From Parietichytrium sp. I65-24A (lineage: Eukaryota > Sar > Bigyra > Thraustochytrida > Thraustochytriidae), in contig BLSF01000060.1 of NCBI GenBank assembly GCA_012862575.1, positions 181,501 to 245,500 on the forward strand: a stretch of 64,000 bases of DNA, given 5' to 3'. Each line of letters begins with the position of its first letter. The first letter of the stretch is position 1. The notes below the pieces were generated by a model that saw only the letters and a program-made list of their open reading frames with translations, made no database searches and had not been told where the DNA came from. A program made the translations under genes and the position numbers. Shown here piece after piece: positions 1 through 8,714 of this stretch.

Positions 1-1
1 G

Positions 2-787
2 AGGTACATATTTCTGGTCCTCTTCACTGCAATCCTCAGCCACAGTATGCCGTTGAGCTCGAAAGCTCTTAAGGGAAAGGCGACGCTACGTTCGTCAACG
101 TTGCGGTGCTTTGCCGAGATGAGCGAAGAAGAAACACTCGCCTTGGCAAGCCATGCGAGAGAAAAGGGGCTCACAGTAAACAGCGCCGTCATGTCTGCGA
201 TTTGCCAGTCTATCGCAGATATCCAAGGGAAGGAACGCCCGATCTCCGTTCAGGTTAGCTGCACTGCGAACATTCGGCGGAGACTGAGCGGGCTTCCCGC
301 AGATGGATACAGTAACTTGGGATACCTCGTCTCCTCTTTCTTTGCAGGTTGTTGGCCAGCAGCCTTCAGAAACGACTCAGACACACTATGGGACCAGGCC
401 TGCACGTTGAATGCACAGACTCGCAGGGAGTGCGACAGCCCAGACCTTCTACTCGTAAATTTGCTTTGGGTGCCTTTACTCTTCAGGCTCATGCCGAGCA
501 TCCGTATCCCGTCGTTTGGTGCAAACGCGGTGTCACTGGGAAATTGGGGAGTAACTCCATTTCCTCGCGCCTATGGAGTAGAAGGATCCTACAAAGTCTT
601 GTCAGCCAAGCCGCTGGTGAATCTGAACGTGTTCAATTGTGTATACACAGGGGTCACTACCACCGGTGGCAAGCTCGGGGTCACGGTGGTCGCCAGCCCG
701 CGACTCTATACCCAGACACAAGTCGACACGCTTTGCGCACTCCTCCGCCAACATCTGGTCAAGATGTGCAAAGCCACCACTAGGTGA
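2..787 (+). CDS. Acyltransferase of the condensation (CoA-dependent acyltransferase) superfamily, C-terminal part
   Basis: The frame is open from base 2, so the gene very likely begins upstream of the window; the first in-frame ATG is at 47 (246 codons from there). The readable part looks like the C-terminal half of a PapA5/alcohol acetyltransferase-like condensation domain. It has a helix of the type LTVNSAVMSAICQSI, then a strand with an Arg-containing loop (VSCTANIRRRL), a Gly/Asn turn (SNLGYLV), and a late SLGNWG segment. The catalytic HHxxxD motif of this superfamily lies in the N-terminal half and would be outside the window, so activity cannot be judged. Members transfer acyl groups from CoA or a carrier protein to alcohols or amines. 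A possible AATAAA polyadenylation signal is at 997-1002. It converges on the ornithine decarboxylase gene. The superfamily call is moderate and the substrate unknown. Confidence 0.5.
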   Translation, partial: RYIFLVLFTAILSHSMPLSSKALKGKATLRSSTLRCFAEMSEEETLALASHAREKGLTVNSAVMSAICQSIADIQGKERPISVQVSCTANIRRRLSGLPADGYSNLGYLVSSFFAGCWPAAFRNDSDTLWDQACTLNAQTRRECDSPDLLLVNLLWVPLLFRLMPSIRIPSFGANAVSLGNWGVTPFPRAYGVEGSYKVLSAKPLVNLNVFNCVYTGVTTTGGKLGVTVVASPRLYTQTQVDTLCALLRQHLVKMCKATTR

Positions 788-812
788 TAGGCTTTCCGCA
801 GTGCGTCGTGTC

Positions 813-843
<31 letters not shown>

Positions 844-1095
844 ATGATGATGATGCAGATGATGATGATGATAATGGTGAATGAAGAACAATGTACCTAT
901 GCCTCGACTTTGCAGTCGTAGATGTCGTAGACGCAGGTCGCTCGCTACCCCTGAATACCATTTTAATGCATACATGCATTGTACACTTTACGAACAAATA
1001 AAGTGAATTGCAAGAAAAGAGAACTTTTGTTTAATTTGCGCTTCTCGAGGTTGGGAACGTTTCAAATAGACATCGAAAATGTATACCTGCCAACT
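788..1095. repeat. 3' spacer with GTT/GAT trinucleotide repeats
   Basis: Bases about 811-880 hold a run of GTT/GTC units passing into GAT units, a simple trinucleotide repeat just after the acyltransferase stop codon. The rest of the spacer is the shared 3' region of two convergent genes. No gene seen. Confidence 0.7.
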
Positions 1096-2859
1096 TTAAG
1101 CGACGATTGGGCTCGGTTTCTCCTTCATTTCGCAACTCCACATGATCACAACTTGCTCCTCTTCGATAGTCTTCGAAACGATATGGATCTGGAGGGGCTC
1201 AGCAGCCATAATGCCATTAAAGTTGGTGGCTCCAGCGAGAGTGTAAGCTCCAAAATTTGGAAAGATGAGCCAGTCGCCGACGTCAATGTTGTTTGGCAAC
1301 ATGACGTTCTTATAGACACAATCCATGGAGTCGCAGGTTGGTCCGTACACATTGGAGCGAGTCAGTGCTGGCTCCTCCTCGTCCGTGGCGTCCTTTGAAG
1401 GGTCGTACAAGAGCCATGCGCGGGGACGAGCGCCATCGTAGAGCACTGCGTTGAAGGATCCGTAAAGGCCGTCGCTGATGATGTAGTCCACAAACTGCGA
1501 GTCCGTCTCTTGATCCATGCGCTCGCGGTAAGAATGCACAACGCAGCAAAGGGAGGAAGAGCCCTCTGCAAAATATCGTCCAGGCTCACTGATGGCGGTT
1601 ACGTGCGAAAATGGTGTGTCTTTTCCAAAGAAGGTTTCTAGTGCAGAGTTGATGGAGTGTGGGATGTCGCCGAGCATGGAAAGAACCCGGCCCTGGGAGT
1701 CGAAGCGGCCAACAAAGCCTCCACCAATGTCCAGAAGACGCATCTTCTTGTGGCCAATGCGATCAGCGATGTCGAACACGCTGCGAGCCTCCTTGATCGC
1801 GACGTAGTAAGCACTCGCGTTCTTCGCCATCGAGCCCACATGGAAGCTAACACCGACGACGTCGAGTCCAAGGTCCTTTGCGGTCTGAAGAAAGATCTCG
1901 TACTCTGGGCGCATGGCACCGTACTTGACACCAAACGCAATTCCTGCCTCCGGATCGTCTGCACGGATGCGCAGAACTAGCTCGCACTTTTGATGGTACT
2001 TTGCGATCTTGCGAAGCTCCACAAGAGAGTCAAAGGTGGTCAAAGTCACTCCAACACTGGCGGCAAACTTGAGATCAGCGGGGGCCTTGGAAGGATGCGC
2101 GTAAATGATGTTGCTTGGCGAAACGCCTGCTTTCATCACGAGCTTGATCTCCGTGGCACTTGCGCAGTCGAAGCCGCAGCCGTTTGAGGCGAGCATATCA
2201 ATTATGGCTGGGTCTGGGTTACACTTGACAGCGTAATGCGGCGTGACGTTTGGGAGAGCTTTGTGCCATGCGTCGTACAGACGCTGAATGTTACCAAAGT
2301 CGACAAAGTAGAAGGTGTCTTCCAGCTGGCGCTCCTTGATCACCTTTGCGGCCAAGGCCTTGATCCCGATCGGGCCACCATACTCCACGGGCATGGCGTT
2401 GTACCTTTCGCAGACTTTGCGGGAAGCCTCGGGCATGCTGAGCGTCTCGCACACACCCTTTAGGGTCATCTTGTTAATTTCGGTGACCTCCTCTTCCGGG
2501 TCAAACACTTCCTCGAGTAGCATCTCCTTGAGTTTCTCAAACTTGTTCTCATCATTGAACACCTCGTACGCCTCGTCCAAGATCTCCTTGTTGGACACCT
2601 CCATCGAGTCGGATCTCGTGCGAAAAGCATCCATCGTGGCCGCCACCTTATCTCCTACATCGCCAGCCTCCACGTGCGCAAGAACGATTCCCTGCAGCTC
2701 CTCATCCGGGACCGCATGCGTCGCATAAGCATCTGTCTCCAGCGACGGATCGATAATCCAAACGGCCTCGCGCTCCTCCTCGTCCAGCTCCTCGTACGCC
2801 TTCAGAGCGTCCACCTGCTCCTCTCCCGCATCCACCTTCACGTCCGACACGTCCGCCAT
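1096..2859 (-). CDS. ODC1: Ornithine decarboxylase (fold III PLP decarboxylase)
   Basis: This is a 587-residue member of the eukaryotic ornithine/lysine/arginine decarboxylase (alanine-racemase-like) family, which makes putrescine as the first step of polyamine synthesis. The PLP Schiff-base lysine is in HYAVKCNPDP (Lys212). The glycine-rich phosphate loop is LLDIGGGF (about 375-382), SEPGRYF is at 425-430, and the catalytic cysteine region GPTCDSMDC is at about 506-514 (Cys509). The C-terminal barrel ends with FPNFGAYT. All key residues are present. Unusually, about 155 residues precede the region that aligns with animal and fungal enzymes (normally near 460 residues). This extension is acidic and helical-looking, with no obvious transit peptide. 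The ATG at 2859 is the first in-frame start. The upstream spacer is shared divergently with the neurochondrin-like gene. Confidence 0.93.
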   Translation of the reverse strand: MADVSDVKVDAGEEQVDALKAYEELDEEEREAVWIIDPSLETDAYATHAVPDEELQGIVLAHVEAGDVGDKVAATMDAFRTRSDSMEVSNKEILDEAYEVFNDENKFEKLKEMLLEEVFDPEEEVTEINKMTLKGVCETLSMPEASRKVCERYNAMPVEYGGPIGIKALAAKVIKERQLEDTFYFVDFGNIQRLYDAWHKALPNVTPHYAVKCNPDPAIIDMLASNGCGFDCASATEIKLVMKAGVSPSNIIYAHPSKAPADLKFAASVGVTLTTFDSLVELRKIAKYHQKCELVLRIRADDPEAGIAFGVKYGAMRPEYEIFLQTAKDLGLDVVGVSFHVGSMAKNASAYYVAIKEARSVFDIADRIGHKKMRLLDIGGGFVGRFDSQGRVLSMLGDIPHSINSALETFFGKDTPFSHVTAISEPGRYFAEGSSSLCCVVHSYRERMDQETDSQFVDYIISDGLYGSFNAVLYDGARPRAWLLYDPSKDATDEEEPALTRSNVYGPTCDSMDCVYKNVMLPNNIDVGDWLIFPNFGAYTLAGATNFNGIMAAEPLQIHIVSKTIEEEQVVIMWSCEMKEKPSPIVA

Positions 2860-3845
2860 GTTTCCCGACCAGAGTATCTATTTCAATACAGAATTGAATT
2901 CCTTTCATTTCAAAGTCCCGCCACACCGATTTACAGCGTTGCAACAGAGTCACAAGAGCATTCACGAAAAGGGGGGGAAAAAAAGAGTGGGAAAAAAAAA
3001 GAGTGGGAAGTGGCAGCAGAATTCAGCAAAGCAGAGACAATTCAATCAGAATTCAGAATTCAGAATTCAGAATTCAGAAATCAGAGAGGTTTCACAGTCG
3101 TCAGAGTCAGATCGGCCGCCCACACAGACACTCCAAACAGCTCATCTCCATCTCCATCTCCGCTAGATTATCGATTATCGACTATCGATTATCTATCTTC
3201 CACCACTCCACACACAGCCCTCGCGCGTCCCACGCGGGTGCGCGCCCTCGTAACGTCATCATACTTACCGTACCCCAAGGCGTTTCGCGCGCGATCCCCT
3301 CTCAGCGATTCGTGTAGGACTGCCTACGAAACGGTGCAATGCTTTTCTTGTTTTTTGTGTCCTCGCCGCTTCAGCAGAAACGAGGGTCAGGTAAGAGTCG
3401 GGTACGGGTAACTATAGAAGTGGGAGGGAATGGGAAGAGGGGGACCAACCACACGTTGGGAGTAGAGTGCAGGTGAGACCTCGGCGGTTCTGGGCATCGT
3501 TTGTCCGTCTCAAAGTTTAGAGTCCTATCGGGTGCTATAGTAAGAGTTGACTGGACATGTTGGACATCAAGACTTTTCAAGAGTCAGGACCAGGCTCTTG
3601 ACCTATGGTTTTCGCTGATTGGATTAGTGCTTGCGAAATTCGAGTCGAGGTGTCCCGCCGTACTATATACTATATTCACACCTAGACGTCGGCTTTGGCT
3701 CCTTCCTAACCTTTAGCTACTAGCTCTCCTAGCGGTTGGTTTGGGAGACGCGTGGTGAGTTCTACGAGTCCGCGGAACGTGCGATGTACAATTAGTAGAG
3801 AGAGCGCGCACACAGGTGTACGTATGCTCTTAAATAATACACATA
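2860..3845. other. Divergent promoter spacer with short tandem repeats
   Basis: This is the intergenic region between two divergent genes. It holds A/G-rich tracts near 2972-3005, four near-perfect GAATTCA units around 3050-3080, and (GATTATC)-like repeats at about 3167-3195. Several GTAC/TATA-like strings occur near 3660-3680. No coding sequence recognised. Confidence 0.6.
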
Positions 3846-5792
3846 ATGAATGCGGATCCAGGGCCGGGTCAGAGCGTCCCAGAAGCGCTGCAGAGCGCGC
3901 TGGGACTGCTGCGTGGGTCAGGTTCGGCTCCGTCCGATGAGGAGATGTTTGCGGGGTTGTTGATTCTGGTGAAATATCTTCCGAGAGAAGAGTTCGAGAA
4001 GCACAAGAAGGAGGTCTTGGCGAGCATGCATGGCGGAGTTACTTTCTTCAAGCGGTTACTTGCGTCGTCTGATATGTATCAGAAGGTGGCGGTCAGCATC
4101 TTGAGCTCGTTTGTGGTCGGCGCAGAGAGAGACTTTCCACGCGAGTTTTTGGAGCTAATTCCATTGCTGGAGAATGCGGTGAACGGTTTGGAAGATGACA
4201 GTGCTTGGCTTGCCGCAGAGTGCTTGGGGAACCTCTTGCGGGCGGGAGTGGAGACTGGTGGGTTCTACGAACCATCTCCGAAGTTGAGGTTGCAGTTGTT
4301 AAAAGTATTGCAAGATGAGACATCAGGGCAAAGTGCCGTTGGTGCTTGCACCCTAATACTGTTGCAAACAGATCCCAAACTTCTATCGCAGGATGAACTG
4401 GCTGCCCTGTTAAGGCACCTCAGTCGCGAGCAAACGGAAAGCTTTGCTACCATTTGCAACTTTGTCACTGAGCACTTTGAGAGCGTGTCAGAGGGCACCT
4501 ACCAAACGGACCCGACCCGAAACAAGTTGCCTTCAAAATTGTCGAGAGAGATAACTCTAGGTGCCCAAGAAGTAGTCTACAAAATCCTTCGAAGCGGTGC
4601 AACAGTTCCCGACCAAGATCGCTGGGCTGTTTTTCGCTTGGCGAACACATTGTGCAGTTCCACCGGGCCAGCTTGGCCTATGGTTCCGAGGGACGGGGCT
4701 GAGGAGAGAGTGGTGTTTTTAATAAAAATGACTGTGGTAGAGCTGACGATGCTGTTCACATGGCTGCGGTATAACATGGTTGAGCAGCAAATTGGCGACA
4801 AGTGCGAGCTTGAAGATCACTTTTCCTCCTTGATCAATTGCCTCGCACTACTTGAAGCGTACGTTACATTTCTTTGCGACGATGTGTCTCCGCAAGAGCA
4901 CAGATGGAATGAGCTTCCAGGTGGATCGTTATTGAAATGTCGTGATGCTCTGAAAGAAGGTTTTGGCGCAATCGTGGAATTTATTTCTGTAATTCGATTG
5001 CACAAGGTTGAACGCGTAAACAATAACGAGCTCTTTCTACGAGCCTGTGCAAAGTGCCTGACTGTGTGGTTCGACAATGGTCTTGATTTTGACATCGGCT
5101 CGCGAGAGACCGAAGCCTTGGAACTAGTTTCCAATTTGGGCGGTATGCCGACTCTAGTATATCTGCTGTGCCAACCCTCTTGTATTGACATTTGCCTGCC
5201 CACTTTTGTGGCGCTATTGACACAAGGAGATGTCAGCTCCGACGTGTGGAAATTTGTGTTGTCGCATGCTCAAGAACTTGCGATAAATATTTTGGAGTTT
5301 GCTGCTGGAAGGATTGCTGTAGCTTGTAGCCCAGAGCAAGATGCAAGCGACGTAAAGAATCTGACGGCGATCCTCGATTCGGCGGACGTTTTAGCAAGGT
5401 TCAACGAAGAGGGGCTCTCTCAAGGCGGCGAGATATCTACAAAGCTTCCCGCGGATTTTGGTGAGAAACTCCAACTCATCAAACAAATTCCAACAGATCA
5501 GTACTTTCCGGCCCTTGTTTCTGCACTTGAAGCGCAAGATGTAAATGACGATTCACAGGCATGGAACTCGAATCTCCTTGAAATTCAGTTCTTCAACCTC
5601 AAGGTAGTCTGTAGTGCATGCTTTCTGGCGTTTCTGTCAGAAAAGCACGGCGCTACTATAGACCATGACTATTTTTCGAAACTCGCTCTTAAGGCGCTGG
5701 GTCGAATGGACAAGTTCGAATGCTCTGAGCTTGGCCTTCGCGCAGGGATTCGCCAGCCTTTGCAAACCATCATGATGCAACAATGTACGTGA
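3846..5792 (+). CDS. Neurochondrin-family HEAT/ARM helical-repeat protein
   Basis: The protein has 648 residues and is all alpha-helical by pattern, with no membrane segment. The order of segments resembles neurochondrin: an N-terminal EMFAGLLILVKYL helix followed by a VSILSSFV helix; a central WAVFRLANTLCSS block followed by the hydrophobic FLIKMTVVELTMLF helix; then ALKEGFGAIVEFI and later a CAKCLTVWFDNG block. In animals neurochondrin acts in signalling and Rab5-related trafficking; in algae and plants the homologue is uncharacterised. The start ATG at 3846 follows a short A/T-rich leader. There are no catalytic motifs, so it is probably a scaffold. An ataxin-10-like ARM protein is the main alternative. 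The family call rests on pattern similarity only. Confidence 0.65.
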   Translation: MNADPGPGQSVPEALQSALGLLRGSGSAPSDEEMFAGLLILVKYLPREEFEKHKKEVLASMHGGVTFFKRLLASSDMYQKVAVSILSSFVVGAERDFPREFLELIPLLENAVNGLEDDSAWLAAECLGNLLRAGVETGGFYEPSPKLRLQLLKVLQDETSGQSAVGACTLILLQTDPKLLSQDELAALLRHLSREQTESFATICNFVTEHFESVSEGTYQTDPTRNKLPSKLSREITLGAQEVVYKILRSGATVPDQDRWAVFRLANTLCSSTGPAWPMVPRDGAEERVVFLIKMTVVELTMLFTWLRYNMVEQQIGDKCELEDHFSSLINCLALLEAYVTFLCDDVSPQEHRWNELPGGSLLKCRDALKEGFGAIVEFISVIRLHKVERVNNNELFLRACAKCLTVWFDNGLDFDIGSRETEALELVSNLGGMPTLVYLLCQPSCIDICLPTFVALLTQGDVSSDVWKFVLSHAQELAINILEFAAGRIAVACSPEQDASDVKNLTAILDSADVLARFNEEGLSQGGEISTKLPADFGEKLQLIKQIPTDQYFPALVSALEAQDVNDDSQAWNSNLLEIQFFNLKVVCSACFLAFLSEKHGATIDHDYFSKLALKALGRMDKFECSELGLRAGIRQPLQTIMMQQCT

Positions 5793-7074
5793 AAGCGAGA
5801 CTTGGGCGGGCTGCTTGGACTCTATGGGGGCCGCGGGAGCTCCTGATTCGCTGGCTCTTGACAATGGTTTTTCGTCTAGCGCTAGATCAAGACGCGCGCT
5901 GACGTGCATATTCAAATCAGATTCGGATTTCTTTGCGTTTGACAATCACCGCTGTCCATAATTCATGCATCGGACAATGGGTGCACGTACTGGTAATAGC
6001 TCGCTATAGTACCGGTACGAGTACTGCCTCCAGTGAAATGGTTTCAGGTGTGAAGTTCTTCAAATATATTCTCTTCTGTTCCTTCCTTGTGGACGTTGGC
6101 ATTCTTACCTGTTTACGTTGACGACACCTTACTGTCCACACACTGCCCGACCTTTTAAAACATTAATATACCTCATAGGTAGTTCTACACGAGGGTGCCG
6201 ATTGTGCTGATTTTGGGACCAAAATCTTTGTAGTATTTACTCATCTCGCGCTAGTCCATTCTAAAATGTCAGGCCCCCTCACATCTTGTTGTGAGGGGTG
6301 GCATGGGCCACATTCTGTCTCCTCACAGCATCACCCAGACCCCCTTGTGAGGGCAATTGTCAACTTCCATCCAAATCAGTCTAAATCCCATCCACACTTA
6401 GGCTTACTGATTACAAACCTTCCATTCCCCTCACAACCTCTACTCACTATCAACCTTTTCCGTAGCCCTCAACCCTCCTCACCTTTCTCTCTCTCTCTCT
6501 CTCCACACAGTTCCCGCGTCCGCGCACCCATTCCCCACAGTTACTCCCACAGCAAGTCCCCGCGCCCCCTACACACAGCGAGGCGGCCAGCAGCTCAGGG
6601 CTCGCTTTGGTGGTGCGACCAAAGCGATCGGCGAGGTCCGCGGGAGAGGCCAAAGCGCCGCGAAAGGGGTTAGCAAAAGCTGAAACTTTCTTTGTTTGTT
6701 TGTTTCTTTCTTTCGTCCTTCCTGTTCGCGCTGGCCTTAGCGGACACGGCGCACGCGCGGGTGGAGGATTTGAAAAGTAGAGGGCGGAAGGAGAGAGACT
6801 TGGCGCGAGGAGAGTCCATTGAGCAGCGAATTTAATTTAGCGGGAAGGGCTTGAAATATTTATATCGTCCATCTATCATCTATCCGCTTTGGGATATATA
6901 TATTTACATATATATATAAAGTCATTCTTGGGCGACTCGCGGACCTTGGGGCAGACGTGCAATTGACAAGATTTCGTGTCAGCTGAATTGGTGCGTTGCA
7001 AAGGTCGTATATATATTGGAGTTTGGAGTTTAGAGCTTGTGGCCGAGTGGGAGGAGATCGAACACAATCCGGTG
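5793..7074. other. Spacer and 5' leader with TGTGAGGG elements and AT-rich tract
   Basis: No convincing gene. It contains a TACCGGTA palindrome at 6010-6017, a perfect 9-bp hairpin at 6275-6298, further TTGTGAGGG copies at 6345 and (inverted) 6427, a (CT)n run near 6485-6503, T-rich triplet repeats near 6690-6715, and a TA-rich tract at about 6894-6920. The TA tract lies 155-180 bases before the next start codon and could hold its TATA region (inference). Confidence 0.6.
6275..6298. promoter_or_regulatory. Perfect inverted repeat CCCCTCACA / TGTGAGGGG
   Basis: The arms 6275-6283 and 6290-6298 are perfectly complementary (9 bp) around a 6-base loop. The same half-site recurs at 6345-6353 and, inverted, at 6427-6436. 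The site lies about 780 bases upstream of the next start codon. It could be a paired protein-binding site or an RNA hairpin; function unknown. Confidence 0.4.
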
Positions 7075-8595
7075 ATGTCTTCGCTGGCGCAGCGGAGGCA
7101 GGTCCCAACGGGTGGAATGGCACAAGGCATGGGGAAGAACGTTCCCAAAAGGTCCACTGGGAGCGGTGAGAATGGCTTACGGCAGCTCAACACGGAGGAG
7201 GACCTGTCCACCATGCGAGATATCGACAGACTGCTTCTCTCGCCGGATACGGGAGCTTCGCCCGGGGCTGACGAGAACAACATGGACGTGTTCAACATAA
7301 TTTCCGACGTGCAGCGACGACAGGGGAAAACTGCTGGAAAAGCAAAGTCGGGAAGGATGATGGGCACCCCAGACAGCGTGCAACGAGCCATTTATTTGAA
7401 GTCGAAACGAGGGTCACGAAACGGAACGTACGATGTGAAGGAGGAGGATTATGAGGAAGATGAAGAAGAAGAGGAGGAGGACGAGGAGGTGGCTGGTGAA
7501 AACGGGTACGAGGGCGAGGAAGATGCTTACATTGGACACGATTGGAGACCTGGGTCTCACGATGAAACGGCTCTTCCCTCTCCGCCGCCATTCGTGGCCA
7601 ACTATGGTAGTCGCGCCCGTGCCGCGATGGACGAAGAGGAGGAGGAGACCAAGCATTCGCCCAGTCTCCGGAGTAATTCCAAAGTGTACTATTCTCACAA
7701 CGAAAGAATGCGAGATGGTTCTGGTGGGGAAACTCGCAAGCTGAGCGGGAAGAGCCAAACAGGGAGCTCAGTGCAAGAGGACAATTTAACAACACACAAC
7801 GTGAAAGCGAGGGCTGGTTATACTGTCCTCTCTGCGTTGGCGAATCACCCGAGGCGAGATTTGTTCAGCTGGGTACTGCTGATGGCTCTGTGGACAGTGG
7901 CCATCCTTGATCCTCAGATCTTCACGCGTCCTTTTCAATCTTACCTGACCAAACCGGCACCTATTGCATCAGAACCTCCACTGCAGCCAAAGGCTGCCAT
8001 GCCTGAGCCAATCGTTAGTAAAGGCACCACAGAAGTACTTGAGCCTGTTGTCGCGGATAGCAGCGCAGCCGAAGGATCGGACTCGCCCACTACCGTTGTG
8101 TTCGACACCGAGGCTGGGAAAGGCCCCATGCTCCGGATTCTTGCGCCAAGCAACGGCTACGAAACAGTGTCAACGGGGGATTACCGGGTACAAATGAAGG
8201 TGTCCAACGTGCATCCTGACAAGTTTCGCGTTCACAAGAACCCAAAGCTATGTTTAAGGCTAGTAAGCATTCAGGGAAGCACAAATCTTGGGTGTATGGG
8301 GCTGACAAATGACAGCCCAAACATCTTGTTGCGGGATTTGCAACCTGGCCTGATTACTTTACATGCTTCGCTCCTCTCTGATGTGAAGAAGCTTGCAAAG
8401 GACTCTTTAAAAATATCTGTGGTTACGCCGATAGCGACCGGTGCGGAGCTGAACCCTCCCTCCAGCGCCACAAACAACCAACGCTCCGCTCCTAGCAATG
8501 GCGGCACAGTGCATGCGCGAGAGGCGGAGAACGGGGAATCATGTAAAACTACCTGCACTCAGGTGTGCACACGAACATTCGATATGCCCAAATGA
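7075..8595 (+). CDS. Acidic single-pass membrane protein, unknown family
   Basis: The ATG at 7075 gives 506 residues; a longer frame exists only with a GTG start. Residues about 122-152 are almost pure Glu/Asp and would form a disordered cytosolic tail. One hydrophobic segment (about 261-283, around FSWVLLMALWTVAIL) is preceded by Arg residues, which fits a type II orientation with the C-terminal half in the lumen or outside. After a Pro/Glu/Ala linker, residues about 340-440 read like a beta-sandwich (Ig-like) domain with two cysteines (KLCLRL, LGCMGL). The very C-terminus carries three close cysteines (SCKTTCTQVC). I do not recognise the family. It could be a membrane-anchored wall or Golgi-associated protein (inference). 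Confidence 0.7.
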   Translation: MSSLAQRRQVPTGGMAQGMGKNVPKRSTGSGENGLRQLNTEEDLSTMRDIDRLLLSPDTGASPGADENNMDVFNIISDVQRRQGKTAGKAKSGRMMGTPDSVQRAIYLKSKRGSRNGTYDVKEEDYEEDEEEEEEDEEVAGENGYEGEEDAYIGHDWRPGSHDETALPSPPPFVANYGSRARAAMDEEEEETKHSPSLRSNSKVYYSHNERMRDGSGGETRKLSGKSQTGSSVQEDNLTTHNVKARAGYTVLSALANHPRRDLFSWVLLMALWTVAILDPQIFTRPFQSYLTKPAPIASEPPLQPKAAMPEPIVSKGTTEVLEPVVADSSAAEGSDSPTTVVFDTEAGKGPMLRILAPSNGYETVSTGDYRVQMKVSNVHPDKFRVHKNPKLCLRLVSIQGSTNLGCMGLTNDSPNILLRDLQPGLITLHASLLSDVKKLAKDSLKISVVTPIATGAELNPPSSATNNQRSAPSNGGTVHAREAENGESCKTTCTQVCTRTFDMPK

Positions 8596-8714
8596 CAAAA
8601 ACCGAAAGTGTGTTCCTATACGATTGTTTGTCCAAATATAACAAGGAAAAGAATGTTTTGTACTCTTCATTAGTCAGGCGCACTCTACAAATAGCATCTC
8701 TCCAGATCCAATCG

